From Auraticoccus monumenti (GTDB lineage Bacteria; Actinomycetota; Actinomycetes; Propionibacteriales; Propionibacteriaceae), in assembly GCF_900101785.1 (NCBI RefSeq), contig NZ_LT629688.1, forward strand, positions 372,001 to 436,000: 64,000 nt of DNA. The letters run 5' to 3'. Positions 63,132 to 64,000 of this stretch are shown in pieces (the first letter of the stretch is position 1; the number at the start of each line of letters is the position of its first letter). Below the pieces are notes generated by a model. That model was given only the letters and a program-made list of their open reading frames with translations, made no database searches and was not told where the DNA came from. The position numbers and the translations under genes are program-made.

Positions 63132-63599
63132 CGCGAGGTCGTGTTCGTCTGCTGGGGCAACATCTGCCGCTCCCCGATGGCCGAGCGGGTGGCCCGCAAG
63201 TGGGCCGAGAACCAGGGGCTGGACGGCGTCCGCTTCACCAGCGCGGGCACCAGCACCGAGGAGCTGGGCAACCCCGTGGACCCCCGGGCCCGGGTCTGGC
63301 TGGAGCGCCACGGCTACGACGCCGACGACCACGTCGCCTCCCAGGTCTCCGCCGACGAGATCGCCGGTGCGGAGCTGGTGGTGGCGATGGAGGACGTCCA
63401 CGTGCGCCGGATGGAGCAGATCACCGGCCACCGCAACGACAACGTCCGGCTGCTCACCGACTTCGACCCGGCCGCACCCGAGGGCGCAGGCGTCCCCGAC
63501 CCCTGGTACGGCGGGGGGGAGGGCTTCGGGGACACCCTGGCCAGCATCGAGGCGGCCATGCCGGGCCTCTTCAGGGCTTTGCAGGGGCATCGGCCCTAA
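63060..63599 (+). CDS. Low-molecular-weight protein-tyrosine phosphatase
   Basis: 179 residues if GTG 63060 is used. Catalytic loop CWGNICRS (Cys31, Arg37), followed by [29 protein letters not shown] and the general-acid DPWYGG near residue 150. Dephosphorylates tyrosine on proteins, often in capsule or wall signalling. The N-terminus is a perfect three-fold repeat of VSAPDQDG encoded by 24-bp units each starting with GTG, so the true start could be 63060, 63084 or 63108. GTG 63060 overlaps the preceding stop by 4 bp, which favours coupling there. The end overlaps a leaderless promoter of the next gene. Confidence 0.9.
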   Translation: MSAPDQDGVSAPDQDGVSAPDQDVREVVFVCWGNICRSPMAERVARKWAENQGLDGVRFTSAGTSTEELGNPVDPRARVWLERHGYDADDHVASQVSADEIAGAELVVAMEDVHVRRMEQITGHRNDNVRLLTDFDPAAPEGAGVPDPWYGGGEGFGDTLASIEAAMPGLFRALQGHRP

Positions 63600-63602
63600 G
63601 GT
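63597..63602 (+). promoter_or_regulatory. -10 box of leaderless response-regulator transcript
   Basis: TAAGGT, 7 nt before the ATG at 63610; its TAA is the stop codon of the phosphatase gene. Confidence 0.55.
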
Positions 63603-63609
63603 GGGGCCC

Positions 63610-64000
63610 ATGCACATCCTGGTGGTGGACGACGACCAGGCCGTCCGTGACTCCCTCGCCCGCTCGCTGCAGTACAGCGGCTACGAGGTCAGCACCGCCA
63701 GCGACGGCGTCGAGGCCCTGGCCCGGCTGTCCGCGGTGCGCCCGGACGCCGTGATCATGGACGTGATGATGCCGCGGCTGGACGGCCTGGAGACCACCCG
63801 GATGCTCCGCTCCACCGGCAACGACGTGCCGATCCTGGTGCTCACCGCCCGCGACGCCGTCGGCGACCGGGTGGACGGGCTGGACGCCGGCGGCGACGAC
63901 TACATGGCCAAGCCGTTCGCCCTGGACGAGCTGCTGGCCCGGTTGCGGGCCCTGGTGCGGCGGGCCGGGACGGTCAACGAGTCCCTGGACCCGACCGCCC
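63610..64000 (+). CDS. OmpR/PhoB-type response regulator (5' part only)
   Basis: 130 residues seen; runs off the right edge. Receiver domain: acidic pair Asp7-Asp8 (ILVVDDDQ), phosphorylation site Asp51 ([12 protein letters not shown]), conserved Thr/Ala switch ILVLTARDA, and Lys in [21 protein letters not shown]. The residues after the receiver start the linker toward a winged-helix domain, as in MprA/PhoP-like regulators. No kinase gene is visible because the window ends. The ATG 63610 lies 7 nt after TAAGGT, so it is probably leaderless. Confidence 0.92.
   Translation, partial: MHILVVDDDQAVRDSLARSLQYSGYEVSTASDGVEALARLSAVRPDAVIMDVMMPRLDGLETTRMLRSTGNDVPILVLTARDAVGDRVDGLDAGGDDYMAKPFALDELLARLRALVRRAGTVNESLDPTA

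Overview
The window is about 73% G+C by eye, uses many GTG starts, and carries a conserved actinobacterial cell-division and kinase block beside tRNA-Leu(CAG). That points to a high-GC Gram-positive actinobacterium. A Propionibacteriales-type organism is a reasonable guess, but the sequence does not prove it. In many actinobacteria the fhaA-fhaB-pstP-rodA-pbpA-pknB / crgA / DUF881 / trpG block lies close to the chromosome origin, so this window may too. Everything reads as chromosomal. No insertion sequence, prophage, integrase, rRNA or CRISPR array was seen.

Layout. 1-6.3 kb: the end of a Gly-rich protein, a leaderless TetR-monooxygenase pair, an ASCH-like protein divergent from a DUF4396 membrane protein behind a CsoR-type operator, a Fpg-family glycosylase with Aat, and an EcsC-family protein. 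6.3-15.2 kb: monomeric isocitrate dehydrogenase, TenA, a secreted GH10 xylanase, glutaminase, a succinate-semialdehyde-type dehydrogenase and a glutamate-synthase-like flavoprotein. 15.4-28 kb: a membrane protein, an orphan RimK-like ATP-grasp enzyme, a LysG-type regulator, a zinc alcohol dehydrogenase pair, LysE, an APC permease, a lipoprotein, a RecQ helicase with a phosphoribosyltransferase-like tail, DUF4870, VOC and MFS proteins. 28-38.7 kb: tRNA-Leu and the peptidoglycan/kinase operon, then crgA, DUF881, an MpaB-type oxygenase and pabA/trpG. 38.7-53 kb: TetR and an NAD-dependent epimerase with twin operators, a baeRF-type protein, an aromatic amino acid decarboxylase, a branched-chain 2-oxoacid dehydrogenase operon, DUF2330, an ATP-dependent DNA ligase, a TIGR03086 protein, a 99-bp intergenic repeat and three SnoaL-like proteins. 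53-64 kb: an ABC-2 transporter, a heterodimeric ABC exporter, a polar amino acid ABC transporter, a holin-like membrane protein, a low-molecular-weight tyrosine phosphatase and the start of an OmpR-type response regulator.

How parts work together. The 28-36 kb operon encodes septal/lateral wall synthesis (RodA, PbpA) and its phospho-signalling (PknB, PstP, two FHA readers); pknA, often present between pbpA and pknB, is absent. The 43.4-47.2 kb operon supplies E1-alpha, E1-beta and E2 of a 2-oxoacid dehydrogenase. Regulation is unusually legible: many genes have a TANNNT -10 box ending 6-7 nt before the start codon, the signature of leaderless transcripts, and several operators are perfect inverted repeats. 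No wholly new system is evident. The best leads are the CsoR-like operator on a His-rich DUF4396 gene, the divergent SnoaL cluster, the RecQ-PRTase fusion, the 99-bp repeats and the triplicated start codon of the tyrosine phosphatase.
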